Shown here one piece after another: positions 33,511-47,655 of a stretch of 64,000 nt of DNA. Within the stretch, counting starts at the first letter, position 1. Every line of letters starts with the position of its first letter. Origin of the DNA: Rapana venosa (taxonomy: Eukaryota > Mollusca > Gastropoda > Neogastropoda > Muricidae); contig CM054155.1 of NCBI GenBank assembly GCA_028751875.1, forward strand, positions 49,092,648 through 49,156,647, in the 5' to 3' direction. Position numbers and translations under genes: made by a program. Below the pieces are notes generated by a model. The model was not told the DNA's origin, did no database searches, and saw only the letters and a program-made list of their open reading frames with translations.

Positions 33511-34110
33511 GGATTTTTTTAAAAGAATATTTTCAATCCAGCCAAGGTTAAAAAAGGATATAAACACCCCCCCCCCCCTGAAAAAAAAAAAGAATAAACC
33601 AACGACCACCAACAATAAAACAAAACCCAACAAAAGGGGGAAAATGCATTACATACTGTGACAAATGCCCACCCACAAACCCACTTGCTGCCATAGTTAT
33701 AAAGCATTTTTCTCATTTAAAAGAAAGGCTTATTCATTCAAATTATATACAAGTTTTAAGATAAAATTTTTGTTCATATTTGTGTTGCTGTAAAACCTGC
33801 AGTGATCTATGCAGAGGTAGATAAGTGCAAAGGTTTGCCAGCAACAAAAGGTTTGCCAGCAACAAAAACCATTGTCACTTCAGTCTGTGACTTGGCCCCT
33901 TTCATTTTTTGACCAATTAAAACAACATATAAAAAAGAACAGAAAATCCCAGCCCCAAAGAAGATGCACACACACACACACACCAATTCAATCAACCTCA
34001 CTTTAACACCTCCCCCCCAAAAAAAAACACACACAAAAAACCCCCACCATAACTCATCCACCACCTCCCCCCCAACACAACACACAGTCTCCTATAGGAG
34101 TAGATACACA

Positions 34111-34143
<33 letters not shown>

Positions 34144-34332
34144 ACTCTCCTCTGTCCCTCACACACACACACTGTTACAATTCATCCACTACCCCACCCC
34201 AAAACAACCCCCAACCCCCCCCCCCCCAAAAACAAAACCACTCTCTCCATCATCAGCTCATTATAAAAAAAAAAAAAAAACCCACTGTCCCCTGCTCTCA
34301 AGAAAAAACACCACCACAACCCAAGCTTGGAC

Positions 34333-34512
34333 ACACACAGAGAACATCTTGCGCACACGTTAAATCCTGTTCTGCTTTTCGTAAGAGTAGGTAATTGTGT
34401 GCCGGTGGGAACAGATGACAGAATTAACACCGCATACACACGGGGACTGGATGTAATAAAGCACATAAGTGCTTATTCCATTATCCTCGATATAAAAGAA
34501 TAAATAAATATA
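34333..34512 (+). mobile_element. SINE family B fragment in unit 1
   Basis: From gagaacatcttgcgcacacg to the (AAAT)n tail; head and core are missing. It was copied with the segment, since an almost identical fragment stands at 35464. Confidence 0.85.
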
Positions 34513-35463
34513 TAAAAGAAACACACACACTGACAGATTTCATGATAAAAAAAACCCCAAGGTTGTATTAACATGTCAAAAATATGAATACAGATTGAAG
34601 ATGAACATTTCAATAATTATTAGCCAGCCAGACATAATTCATTCAATCATACTGTCAAAAATCATCAACAGGTCATTCTATTGGATATTTTGTAAAGAAC
34701 ACATTTTCAGTCTACCCAGGTTGATGTAGATGAAAATTAAAAATAAGCATAAATTACAAATTCTACAACAAAATAGAAAAAGGGGAAAATGCATTACATA
34801 CTGTGACAAATGCCCACCCACAAACCCACTTGCTGCCTTAGTCATAAAGCATTTTTCTCATTAAAAAGAAAAAGCTTATTCATTCAAATTATACATACAT
34901 ATAAATATACATAGACATTTTTGTTCAGATTTCATTGCAACAATAGTATGTTGCTGTAAAACCTGCAGTGATCTACAGAGAGGTAGATAAGTGCAAAGGT
35001 TTGCCAGCAACAAAAACCATTGTCGGTTCAGTCTGTGACTTGGCCCCTTTCATTTTTTGACCAATTAAAACAACAGATAAAAAAGAACAGAAAATCCCAG
35101 CCCCAAAGAAGATGCACACACACACGCAAACCAATTCAATCAACCTCACTTTGACACCCCCCCCCAAAAAAAAACCACACAAAAACCCCCACCATAACTC
35201 ATCCACCACCTCCCCCCCCCCCCCAACACACAGTCTCCTATAGGAGTAGATACACACTCACACACACACACACACACACGTACTCTCCTCTGTCCCTCAC
35301 ACACACACACACCGTTACAATTCATCCACTACCCCACCCCAAAACAACCCCCAAAAAACAAAACCACCCTCTCCATCATCAGCTCATTTATAAAAAAAAC
35401 AAAGCCCCACTGTCCCCTGCTCTCAAGAAAAAACACCACCACAACCCAAGCTTGGACACACAC

Positions 35464-35645
35464 AGAGAACATCTTGCGCACACGTTAAATCCTGTTCTGC
35501 TTTTCATAAGAGTAGGCAATTGTGTGCCGGTGGGAACAGATGACAGAATTAACACCGCATACACACGGGGACTGGATGTAATAAAGCACATAAGTGCTTA
35601 TTCCATTATCCTCGATATAAAAGAATAAATAAATATATAAAAGAA
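35464..35645 (+). mobile_element. SINE family B fragment in unit 2
   Basis: Nearly identical to 34333-34512, including its truncation point, so the insertion preceded the segmental duplication. Confidence 0.85.
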
Positions 35646-36490
35646 ACACACACTCTGACACAGATTTCATGATAAAAAAACCCAAGGTTGTATTAACATG
35701 TCAAAAATATGAATACAGATTGAAGATGAACATTTCAATAATTATTAGCCAGCCAGACATAATTCATCCAATCATATTCATAGTGTCAAAAATCACCAAC
35801 AGGTCATTCTATTGGATATTTTGTAAAGAACACATTTTCAGTCTAGCCAGGTTGATGTAGATGAAAATTAAAAACAAGCATAAATTACAAATTCTACAAC
35901 AAAATAGAAAAAAAAGGGGAAAATGCATTACATACTGTGACAAATTCCCACCCACAAACCCACTTGCTGCCTTAGTCATAAAGCATTTTTCTCCTCATTA
36001 AAAAGAAAGGCTTATTCATTCAAATTATACATACATATAAATATACATAAAAGACATTTTTGTTCAGATTTCATTGCAACATTAGTATGTTGCTGTAAAA
36101 CCTGCAGTGATCTACAGAGAGGTAGATAAGTGCAAAGGTTTGCCAGCAATAAAATCCATTGTCACTTCAGTCTGTGACTTGGCCCCTTTCATTTTTAGAC
36201 CAAATATTTTTTAAAAAGCAGACCAAAAAGAACAAAAAATCCCAGCCCCAAAGAAGATGAACACACACACACATATAAACCAATCAAATCAACCTCACTT
36301 TGACCCCCCACCCCCCTCACACACATGGTATAATTCATCCACCACCTCCATTCCCCCCCTCCCCCTGCACACACAGTCTCCTATAGGAAGAGAGACACCC
36401 CACCCCCACAAATGTACTCTCCTTTGTCCCTCACATACACAGTATAATTCCATCCACCCCCCCCCCCCCCCCCCCCCCCATGAGAAGTAA

Positions 36491-38560
36491 TAAAAATACT
36501 CATATCAATTCCAACATCCTGTCTACCATTAATTTCCTACTTATTCATCCAATCCATCCATGCTTCCACAAACTAGCATCTATTACATACACCCTCCAAA
36601 GAAAAATAATAAGGACACAATATAGAAACACATATTTTTCAGTTTAGTCAACATCAACAGATATTTCACAACTTTAGTTCTCAAGTCACAAACTTTCAAT
36701 CATGGTAACAGTAAAGAGAATAATAATCCCACACATACATCCCCCCAAAAAACAACAACACCACCACCAAACAAAAAAACCACAACCCACTGAAGCACCC
36801 AACATAATGAATGCCTTATACAGCACTACCCGAAGCTTGAATGTATGCACACACTTGCTTATCTTACTAGTTTTCCATATATGTACAGCAGTCATATTTC
36901 ATGTAATTTCAGTTTCATATTTCATACAAATAACTTTCAGTTATGATAACAGTGAAACTTATTTCAAGATTATAATATTTGAAAACAAAGTTGATTCCAT
37001 AAACAAAAAGCTAAAACCAAAAAAGAACCAATCTCTCCATCAGCTTATTTACCCCCCCCCCCCCCCCCCCCAAACACTGCTCCCTGCCCTCAAGAAGAAA
37101 AAGCCCATAACCATTGCCTCATATACCACTACCCCCCCCCCCCCCCTCACACAAATTCAACCATCCTCACTGCACACACCCCCTCCCCTCCCACACACAC
37201 ACCCTCACACAGGAGAAAAAACCCACAAGCACTCTGTTCAAATACCATTCTAGACAACTTGACCTATGCACACACCCCCATCACCTCTCCCCTGCTATCA
37301 ACAATCATCCCCCCCCCCAAAAAAAAAAACCCACCAAAACAAAACCAAACCAACCCTTTCTCATCAATAAATCTCCCATGGCCCAGTCATACATCCATAC
37401 TAGCACAACTACCTTTTAACACACTAACAAATATTGCATACATCCACTCACATAAAATCAGAAAATACACAAAAACCCCCCATTATTTTCAGTATAGCTA
37501 ACAGCAAAAGAGGTTTTTACAATTTTCTCTTATGATAGGGAGTAAATATTTTAAGAAATGATTTATAATTATGTACAGCAAATCTGATATACAATCCCCC
37601 CCCCCTAAAACACACATTACTCTCGTCTTCCTTCTAAAATGTACATCCCTGAAAAGAAATCACAACAGACAGTAACAAAGTCCCCCCATAACACCACTAA
37701 TCCAAGCTATAATGCACACACACATTTTATCTATTTCCCCCCCTATTTTTGTTGTTAAAATCCATGTAATGCGCATAAATTAAAGCTAATTTTTCCTCAC
37801 ACACACACACTTGCTCAGCTTACAGAGAAAAGTGTCTAGCTGACAGCAAAATAGGTTTCAATTTTTTTCCCCCTTCAAGCCATAAACTTTCAGTCGTAAC
37901 AGAAAAGATTTTTTAGACAGTTTATATTATGTAAAGCAAATCCAATATAAGCCAAAACACACAAAATTGGGGTAAAACTTTTATCACCCTGTTTTCCTTC
38001 TAAAATGTACACATTCCCCTAAAAAGAAAACAACAAACAGTAACAATGTTCCCCCCTCCCCTAAAAAAAAGAAAAAACCCCAAAACAAAGCCTCTCCTTG
38101 CTCACCACTAACCCAAGCTATAACACACACACACACACTTTTTTTCAGATTGTGTAGCACCATTTCAATGTTTAAAGTTTTTCTGAATTTTTTTTCAGCT
38201 TCACATTGTCCTCCCCCCCCCCCCCCCCCCCAAAAAAAAAACAACAACCCACCATGTAATGTGCATAAATCAAAGCCAATTTTTTTCTGATGCACAGACA
38301 CATACTTTTACATATTCTAGAGTTTTCCTCAATTACATAGTCATTCAAAAACACTTCTATTGAAAGACTTCATATTGGGCCATTGAAAGAGGGGGTTGCA
38401 CTCCCATAAAAATGAAGAAAATACAGAGAAATAAATGGTCAATGGAGTCAACAGCAAGAGATTTCACAACTTTTTTCTCCAAACCATAAACTTCCAGTCA
38501 TGGCAAATCCGATGCCATAGAAAACCTACCCGCCATCCCCCCAAAATCCCACACACACCA
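36491..38560. other. No gene seen; C-runs and A/C-rich repeats
   Basis: C-runs at 36455-36478, 37050-37070 and 37134-37146. Loosely repeated phrases (ccaagctataa-cacacac, taatg-gcataaat-aaagc) link this stretch with the next array. Frames rich in Pro/Thr/His are compositional. Confidence 0.55.
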
Positions 38561-38569
38561 CCACCAAAC

Positions 38570-38713
38570 AAGGGAAGCAATCCATGATCACTTTCCCTTC
38601 TAAAATGAGTAGCTTCCCTTATAACTAAAAAACGCAAATCTCAACAAAAAGTCGCAAACGAAAAGGTCTCTACCTTACACCCGACTAATCTTAGGTTCGG
38701 GTACACACACACT

Positions 38714-38744
<31 letters not shown>

Positions 38745-40985
38745 GGTTGGGGATTTTTTTGTGTCCTCAGTTGCATGCAGATCACGGAGCACCATCTTTA
38801 TTTTTTTCTTTAGTCTTTTTTTCTTTCTTGTTTCTTGTGAGTGCTTCACGCGTCTCTCTTCATTGGCCAAAATAACCACGAAAAAACAAAAAAAACAAAA
38901 CAAGAAAAATAGCATAAATGAATATTTTTCTTGATGCACATACACACAAACCACTTGGTCTGCTCACTATGATACTATAGATACACAGCGAATCATATTC
39001 CAGTGTTCTCCTCGATTCATTCATACAAATACATACGTATTCAAATTCATTCAAATACATAATAATAGTACAAATTGTATGACAACTACAAAGGGTAGGG
39101 GGGGGGGGGGGGGGGGTTGCACCCACATAAAAATTGATCAGAAAGTACAGAGAAAACTATAGTCAGTCAAGCCCACAGCAAAAGATTTCATTACATTTTT
39201 CTTCTTGCCATAAACTTTCAGCCATGATAACAGAAAAGATTGTAGCACTGTTTACATGTAAAACAATTTCATAGAAAGCCGAAACAAGGGAGACAATCAG
39301 TGATCAGCCTTTCCTTCTAAAAATAGGTAGCTTCCCTTATACCGAAAGCACTAACAATCAACCCAACACACAAAAAAAAGTCCCTCACGAAAAGTCGCAA
39401 ACAAACTGGTCTCTACCTAAAACCCGACTAATCAAAGCTTAAATACACACACATCTTTTTTTTCGGGTAGCCTCAGTTGCATTTAGATTGCAGAGTACCG
39501 TCTTTTATTTATAATTATTTTCATTTTGTTCTTTTCTCTTTTTATTTTGTTTTTTTCAGCGAGTGCTTCACGCGTCTTCTTTGGCCGAAAAAAAACAATA
39601 ATAAACACCCCCCCAAAAAAAAAACCCCAAACAAACCCAAACAGCCAACCTAACAACCCAGCATAAATCAAAATAGTTTATCCCGATGAACTTATATTCC
39701 AGCGTTGTATGTGTTTGTTTTACTTCTAAAATGGACACATTCCCATAAAAAAGACAAGAAAAATGAAGGGTCCCCCCCCCCCCCCCCAAAGCAAAGCCTC
39801 TCCTTACACACCACTAGCTCAAGCTATAATGTGCGCGCGCGCGCACACACGCGCGCGCACACACATTTTGGGGGGGGGGGGGGGGGGGGGGGTTGGCTCA
39901 GTTGCTTGCTGATCAGGAGCACCATCTAAAAAAGAAAAATTTTCTTCTGTATTTGTTTACTTTTTTGTTTTGTTTTACAGCGAGGTTGGCAAGTATTGTT
40001 TCCCTTATAACGAAAGCAAAAGCAATAAAACAAACAAAAAAAATCCTCACAAAAAGTCACAAACAAAAAGGTCTCTACCTTACACCCGACTAAGCTTTGC
40101 TTGGTTATATACATAATTTTTTTTTTGGTTGGTGGCCTCAGTTGCATGCATATCATGGAGCACCATCTTTTTTTCTTCTTCTTTTATTTTTTCTTGTTTA
40201 GAGTGCTTCACGCGTCTCTCTTCATTGGCAAAAAAAAAAAAAACCCAACCAAAAAAACACCAAACCCAAAATCCCAATTAAAAAAAAAAATCAGCTCAGT
40301 TTTCCTGATGCGCACACACACACGTTCAGCTTACTATGATACTGTAAATATAGAGCATTCACATTCCCGTGTTGTTCTCAATTACATATCCACTGACATA
40401 GATATCTATTCAAAAAGAATTCATACTGTACAACAGGGAGGGGGGGGGGGGGGGGGGAGTGCACACATAAAATTTAATCATAAAAGTACAAAGTAAAGTA
40501 TTTTCAGTCTAACCCACAGCAAAATAGGTATCACGTTTTTCTTCAAGCCATAGACTTTCAGTCATGATAAGCAGTAACAGATTTTTATCACTGTTTATAC
40601 AATGTAAAGCAAATCGTACGTCATATAAAGCCTTAACAACGTACAAAACAAGGGAGACAATCGGTGATCACCCGTTTCCCTTCTAAAATGGGTAGCTTCC
40701 CCTATACCGAAAGCCAGTACAAAACCAACTTTTGAAAGAAAAAAATTTTCCTCACAAAAAGTCACAAGCAAAGAAGGCCTCTTAGAACCGAACACCTGAC
40801 CAATCTTAGCTTGGATACACACACATTTCCTTTTTCTTTTCCGTTTTTTTTTTTTGGTGGCCTCAGTTGCATGCAGATTGCGGAGCACTTTTATTTTCTT
40901 TTTTTCTCGAGTGCTTCACGCTTCTCTCTTCATTGGCCAAAAACAAAAAACACAAAAAACGAATAACGTTAAGGAATATTTTCAG
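38570..40985. repeat. Tandem array, ~0.65-0.72-kb unit, about 3.5 copies
   Basis: gtgcttcacgcgtct-type marker at 38841, 39563, 40203 and 40911. cctcagttgcatgcagat-type marker at 38765, 39471, 39895, 40137 and 40861. cccgacta marker at about 38680, 39422, 40084 and 40797. Two of the units have grown G-runs of 23 at 38724-38746 and 39870-39892. Confidence 0.8.
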
Positions 40986-41099
40986 CATTGCATAGGGAAA
41001 GCAAAATCAGTTCTAAGTAGGCCTACATGAAAAGTTGTAGTCACAAAATAAAGAATGCACGTTTCCAGTCCAGCCAACATTTTTAGTCACAAACGTCGA

Positions 41100-41690
41100 A
41101 GTTACTTCAGCATAACATTTTATCTCTAAAAAAAAAAAAAAAAAGATTCCAAAAACAAATTGCAGAAAACTGCACATTTCCATTTCGGTACATTTTTTCT
41201 TCCATTTTTGCCACAGTTTTTATCATTTCAATGTAAAGTATCAGTGATGTAATGAAAAAAAATCCCATTATTAGTTTTCCGCTCGGAATGAACTATGCTC
41301 ATTCCCCCTAAAAAAAATCACACTCTAACCCCCCACACAAACCATCTCTTACCACCATCACTCAAAGTTACTTCAGGGCTATATATCAGCAAAACATTTT
41401 ATCTCCTAAAAAAAAAAATCCAAAAACAAATTGCAGAAAAATGCACATTTCCAGTGTGGCCAATATCCCTAGACATTTCAATACATTTTATTTCATTTTT
41501 GCCACAGTTTTGATATTTTCAATGTAAAGTATCAGTACACAATTTTGATGTAATGGGAAAAAATCCCACTATTACGAAGTTTTCCCCTCCGAATGAACTA
41601 TGCTCATTCCCCCTTAAAAAATTCACCCCCCCCCCCCCACACACACACACACACAAACCATCTCTTACCACCACCACTCAAAACCTGGAT
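41100..41690. repeat. Two tandem ~280-bp units
   Basis: ccaaaaacaaattgcagaaaa at 41150 and 41421, gaatgaactatgctcattcc at 41288 and 41591, and accatctcttaccaccatca/accaccactc at 41340 and 41660. Confidence 0.85.
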
Positions 41691-43067
41691 GCAGACTGAT
41701 TTGCATATCTTACTGTTTTCTCATAAGCTGTATATCATATTTCTAATGATTTTCATATGGTAATCTCTAAAACACTCCTACATTTCATGAAAACAGCGGG
41801 TTAGTCCTTTAAGCTGCACATTATTTACATGTCTGGTGATTTTGCTGTAATTTTCATTTTTATGCACATAGGGTAATCTCTAAACATACACACAACTCTA
41901 CATTTCGTTACCAGTCTGTTACTGTAAAACATGCAATGATCTATATTTCGTAACAGCCTGTGGCTGTAAAACCTGCAATCATCTACAGAGTCGTAGATAA
42001 ATGCTGAGGTCTGCCAGAAACACAGGCTATTGCTGGGCATGATTATTCCGTCAACATTCAGAAAACACAAAATAATTCATGATTTTTTTTGTCAACAGAA
42101 AATTGCCAGAAATTTTCCGATCACGAAAACATTCAGGGCTACATAAAGAGCATTTACACTCTTTTCTTTCACCTAGTCCTGTAAAAACTTTATACCGTTT
42201 CTGTCAAATTCCTTGCCAATTTATCAGAGATATGGCTAATGAATAAATTTGCCAGCATCCCAAATCATTTCCAGTCACGCAGCCATCTGTGGACATTTAT
42301 ATTTTTCAGTTTTCCTTTTGATAGCAGACCTTCTATAGACCGCCCCCCCCCCCCCCTCCCCTATTTTCTAGTTCTAATCTCATGATACATTGAGGCCCTG
42401 ATATTTTCCTACAACACGATGAAATCTAATGTTCAACAGCTAAAAGACTCAAAAACATCAGAAAAATACCTCACATTCACTTCAATAGTCACATTCATTT
42501 TCTTGTCCCTATTATTTATGCTGTAATACATAAAATTAGCAAACAATCTTTTAAAAAGATAGGTCCGATTTTGGGAAAAAACGCACCTACATTCATTCCT
42601 TCAGATACTCTTCTGAATAGAAAAGCACTTTTCCAAAACGATTTCAGGGCCGACTTTTCCTTCCTTAATGTCCAGACAATGCCAGCTTGATGTTAGAACT
42701 CTGGCTATTTGCGAAAGCTTTGGTTCAAACACTATTTGGAAAAAAACCCCACCCTCATTAACTGTACGGGACATCTGTTCCTGCCATCTATTCTATCCTC
42801 ATGTCCTGGTCATATCTTTAACCTAAAATATCTCTTTCCCATACCCAATTCCTTCTCGCCCTCCCCGATTGAATTTCTCAGATAAAAGTGTTTAAATTGA
42901 ATACACACATTTGTGTGCACTTTAATTATATGCGTGTGTACATGCATCTTCTAGCGCACGCATAGGCGCTTTCACCAACACCCTTAAAGTTCTAAGGTAT
43001 AAGAGCCCAAATCACCAACTACTAATTACTTTGATAGCTACCTTTTCGATGCGATATAGCATGTAAG
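41691..43067. other. No gene seen
   Basis: AT-rich DNA. Two loose copies of ctgttactgtaaaacatgcaatgat / ctgtggctgtaaaacctgca near 41926 and 41960. C-run at 42342-42355. Confidence 0.5.
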
Positions 43068-43352
43068 AGAGTTCAGCTTTTTAACTAGGTTTACCGCAAA
43101 ATAGTGTTTTGCTGCCCAAAAAACCTGTGATGGTGTACTATTGATACAAACCAGTGTTTTAGAGCAATTCAGCTTTTTAATTAGCTTCACCGCAAAATAG
43201 TGTTTTGCTGCCAAAAAACCTGTGATGGTGTACTATTGATATAAACCAGTGTTTTAGAGCAATTCAGCTTTTTAACTAGCTTCACCGCAGAATATAGTGT
43301 TTTGCTGCAAAAAAAAAAAATCTGATGGTGTACCAATATAAACCAGTGCATG
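43068..43352. repeat. Three ~96-bp tandem units
   Basis: Units start with ttcagctttttaactag near 43072, 43167 and 43263; each contains atagtgttttgctgc, gatggtgtac and ataaaccagtg. Confidence 0.92.
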
Positions 43353-44440
43353 GATTTGGACTTACACTGGGTGTAAGAATTCAAAATGCACTCCACTATC
43401 TTTTCCGAGAATTCTATGAACGCATGCACAATATTCTTTATACACGAGGAAGGGCGATAGTAATGACTGCAATGATCGGAGAGGCTCTTGTCTGCTAAGC
43501 GTTGTAGGCCAAGGTTTTTGCTAGAGCTGTATTAGTCAAACCCGCATTTACCCAGAGCCAGGATGTGGATTCAGACCTAAACGATTTACAGTTGAGATGG
43601 TATTGCCGATGCCACAGCTGCAGGAGAAATGCTGCTAACGATTGATAACACTTTTCAACTCCATCAAAGATGTTCGATTTCGTGAGTAGGAGAGGCCTGC
43701 TCTGGCTGCTGAACAGGATTGGTTTGTAGATATCCGACCACCTCTGAGGCTCGCTCCACTGCGGATTTTCTTTCTGAATTTACTTCCATAGCCTTTTTTC
43801 ACGACGACTTGGTATGACTGCAAGGCAGCGGAGGTTTTCCATCAGTGTTTGCCTTACCTTTTTAGAGCTACCTACTCAGGCTAATGAATTCCGTCTACCT
43901 AAAGCAAATGTTTTTAAGGTACTGGTGACCTGCCCTCGTCCATTCTATCAGTCAAAACAGTTTTGCTTGGCGGTAAGGAAGGTCACTTGTTGGACTTTGG
44001 TTGTCTGAGGCTGTTTGAGACGCATGCCTTAGTAATGAAGCTTTAGATGATGGAAATCTTGCATTTGACTCTGCTAAACGTTTACTGGCAAGCTTAGCAA
44101 TTTTTTTGCCATTACACACACACACACACACACTATTTTAGGGGCAACGGATACCACTAATGTGTTAAGGTGTTAAACACACACACACACATGACCAGCC
44201 CTCTTTCTCCTATCCAACTAACCTGAAATGCTTCTAACCATCCCCCCCCCTCAATTTACCATTAAAGTACCCTTCCACTCGAAAAAAATGCACCCCATCG
44301 TCCTTCATATTTATATTTAACCATCATCACCACTAGCATAGACATGCATATTCAATTCCCTCCTTCAAACATCTGGGTTTTTCTTCAAATATTGTTCTCC
44401 CACCACCTAATAAAAAACACGTCTTTTCCCCTATTCTTAT
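43353..44440. other. No gene seen
   Basis: Short frames only; CA microsatellites at 44115-44133 and 44178-44191. Confidence 0.5.
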
Positions 44441-44447
44441 GCACCTC

Positions 44448-44550
44448 CAAATATCTGCACTTTTCTTTTTGTTACAATACTCCAACTATATGCGCTTTTC
44501 TTTTTGTTACTATACTCCAAATATCTGCGCTTTTCTTTTCGTTACTATAA
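44448..44550. repeat. Three ~38-43-bp tandem units
   Basis: tctgcacttttctttttgtt, tatgcgcttttctttttgtt and tctgcgcttttcttttcgtt, each followed by actatactccaa or a variant. Confidence 0.9.
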
Positions 44551-45478
44551 AAACGTCCCCCCTTACCCTGCTATCCATAACTAACAAGACATATGTTCAC
44601 CATACCCTTCCTTTCCCAAAATTTTTTTTATGCGTTTCCTACATATTTCGGTTCTCTCATCCACTTGTTCCGATAAAAAGCGTCTGCCAATTTGTCTACA
44701 TCACTGTTGGTGTCCACCTGCCTTTTGTGTCCAAACGATTGGTTAGGTTTTAGGTTAGTGTCAAGAGTTAGCGTTAGGATTAGTTTGAAAAGGTTAGGTT
44801 GTTTGTTATGTATGTATGTTTGAAGACAAGTGGACACCAAAGCTCATAAACGCAATGGCAGGTTGCTTTACACAACAGCAAAACTACTTGTCCTATTACC
44901 AGAAACCGTTTCTGGGACAGAATTTTTAACTACCAAATTCCAGCAGGATGTTTTCAGCCAATGTTTTGAAAAGGCTTTATACCTTTGAAGAGAGTTTCGC
45001 CCACAGAAAAAAAACAACCCCAATTACCCTCCCCAATCCAAACAAAAGTCGAACAAATTCGGTTTCGCTTATCAGCCATCCCTCATTTCTCTATTCCCAG
45101 TAGTCTTGAGTATGCAGTCTATCCATTTGTCCTAAGCACCTCTTTAATCTCCTCCCATACAAAACCAAATATTCCCACTATGCCACTCCTCCCACACCCA
45201 CACAGACACAGACACACACACCCATACACACACTGTCTTCGCACTTATATCCCGAGCACTGGTAGAGGATCATGGAACAGGCTGCACTTGGCATCACCCT
45301 GGTATAGAGTCGTTTTCCAAGTCGTCTTGTCGCGCGAGGATTTCATCTAAAATGCAAGAGTGTTTGGATCGGGGATGCCTTCAACCTGTGGATTTTTTTG
45401 CTTGAAAAAAGGCTTTGGGATGGTCAGTTTATGCTACGAGCAAAACTCCAATAAGTTATCTTCTGTAGTTGTTGCACT

Positions 45479-45835
45479 TGCCTATGCAAGACTCCTTCCG
45501 ATCCTTCATTTGTCTATGCCATTGTCTAAGACTCCTTTCCATAATTCAGTTGCCTATGCCATGTGTGTCCAAGACTCCTTTCCATAATTCAGTTGCATAT
45601 ACCATGTCCGATTCCTTTCCATACTTCAGTTGCCTATGACATATATGTCTAAGACTCTTCTCCATACTTCAGTTTCTTAAACCATGCCTGAGACTCCTAC
45701 ACTTCAGCTGCCTATGCCATGTGTGTCTAAGACTCCTTGCCATAATTCAGTTGCCTATGCCATGTGTGTTTGACTCCTTTCCATACTTCAGTTGCCTATG
45801 CCATGCCTGTCTAGGACTCTCTCCATAATTGAAAG
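45479..45835. repeat. ~48-bp minisatellite, about 7 diverged units
   Basis: Repeated order of tgcctatgccatgtgtgtc, taagactcctttcca and taattcagt. Units vary from 38 to 55 bp. Confidence 0.9.
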
Positions 45836-47655
45836 TCTCCTCTCTTACTAAGTGATGCTGTAGCCAAGGTCTAAAGGTGCTACCTCTCTCCAGAGCCACC
45901 CCCTATACCCCCCATGCACTGGTATAATTATCACTGGCAAACTAGCACAGACTCCTCAGTGGATTAAGAATTTTGCCAATCCTGCTAAGTCAAGGACCGT
46001 TTCAGGACCAAAACGGCTTCTTAAGTATAATAGTTCGATTTGACCAATTTTTAGAAAGCCTGAAGACCCCGAATATGTTTTTTGAAGTAGATTAATCGTT
46101 CACTTTACTTACACTTCTCTCTGGTCACTAAATCTCGATAGTTATGTGCCTATTCTAACCATCATTCTGAAAGTTTCTTGCCAAGTCTTCCAAATGCCCT
46201 CAAACTTCCCTTATTACCAGGGTAGTCTACGTGTTTCGTAACAGAAAAATCTATTTTGATTAATTTTACAACTCATAAAAACAAATGTATGGTCTAAGTA
46301 CTGAACTGTTACTAATACACACACCCATACCTAAACACACCCCAACGATTCCTAACTTCCTACCTCCCTCTCCTCTCGAACATAAAATCTTTCACTAATC
46401 ATTAAATATACCCAAGGAAATATTAAAAAAAATTTGCAAACTGTTGCCAGCTGTTCTAAAAACAAGAGCACTGTCTGGATCACTTTACATTACTTCAGCC
46501 AATCATTTTAACAATAATCAGCGCTTCTTTCAGTACCCTTTTTAAGGGTATGGATTAAAGGGAAAATCAAACAAATCTTGTACTGCATAAAACTATAAAA
46601 TAAAAGCATTAACTAATGTGCATACCAACCAACAAATCGAACTTTTTTTTTTTTAGATAGCATTAATGCAGAAATAAGAGGGGGGGGGGGTGGGGGGGGG
46701 GGGGGGAGGGGACAATTGCAGGTAACCATTACAACTTTAAAATTTTAGATAGGCTTGTCTATTTTGACAACTTGAGGCATTTGTTGTATTTACAGAGTAC
46801 AGTAGTGATAAAAAGTGTGATGCGACTTTTAGGCAAGAAATCTTTTACAAATCATGTCATATTTACTAGATGGGTCGTTCTTCTCTCAGAATACAAAGCA
46901 ATACTTCAGATGGTAGTGTTTTTAAAACATACCAGTTTGATAAGAGGATAAACTATGTAGAAACCGGTGAACAACGTATTTAAAATCAGTTCTTTGGTAT
47001 TTAATTGAAAAAAAATAGCCGTTTAATTTTGCACCGACATTTCTACCAAAAAGGACACTTTGTTTTCGAAATTTTGCGTTGCCATTTCTGACAAAAAGGA
47101 CAATATTTTGATGTTTCACTACGTGTTACTATCTATTGACAGTTTGAACTTTTGGCACCTAAATTTTTAAGCATTCTTTAAGCACGAATAGCTAAGGCGC
47201 CTTTTGTATCATATAAGTCGAAGATGTTCAAAATGGCATTACGGATAACAATGAAACCTCTATCACATGAGTCTTTAAAAAAAAAAATGTATGCCAGAAT
47301 TGAGTAAAATGGCTAGGAAAAAAGGCAAAAATCTAAGCCTTTTAAGTGTTTATTTTTTCCCTTCTTCACCATCGTAGGCATTTTTCAGGGTAAAAAAAAT
47401 ACTGTGCAAAGCACCCCTAAATATTTACCATTATTTTTGACTCTGGCAACTTTGGCAACAGCAAATATTCATTTGCTGGAGTTAATTTTTAAAACCAGCT
47501 ATAAAAAAAAAAGATGCGAATTTTTACAGCAAAAAAATTCCAATCCAACCCTAATCAGAAACTACTACACGTTTTTATTACAGAACCCTCGTCTTTTCAA
47601 AACTACGACAGAGGTTGGCATAAATACAGAATCTTTAAAAAGAAATCCTACGTTC
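45836..47655. other. No gene seen
   Basis: AT-rich. G-run block at 46681-46710. No frame with splice-site support. Confidence 0.5.

Larger units (their letters stand above)
32938..36490. repeat. Segmental tandem triplication, ~1.13-kb unit
   Basis: Three markers recur in order. gatttcatgataaaaa: 32945, 34538, 35662. aaaatgcattacatactgtg: 33641, 34786, 35920. aggtagataagtgcaaagg: 33813, 34981, 36121. Unit 1 is longer by ~450 bp because of unique sequence plus the family E insertion at 33340. Unit 3 lacks the family B segment. No coding frame is conserved between units. Confidence 0.88.

Noticed and set aside
45298..45346. 49-nt minus-strand mini-exon (EILARQDDLENDSIP)
   Set aside because: Flanked by AG and GT and reads plausibly, but it is too short to judge and has no partner exon with matching phase.
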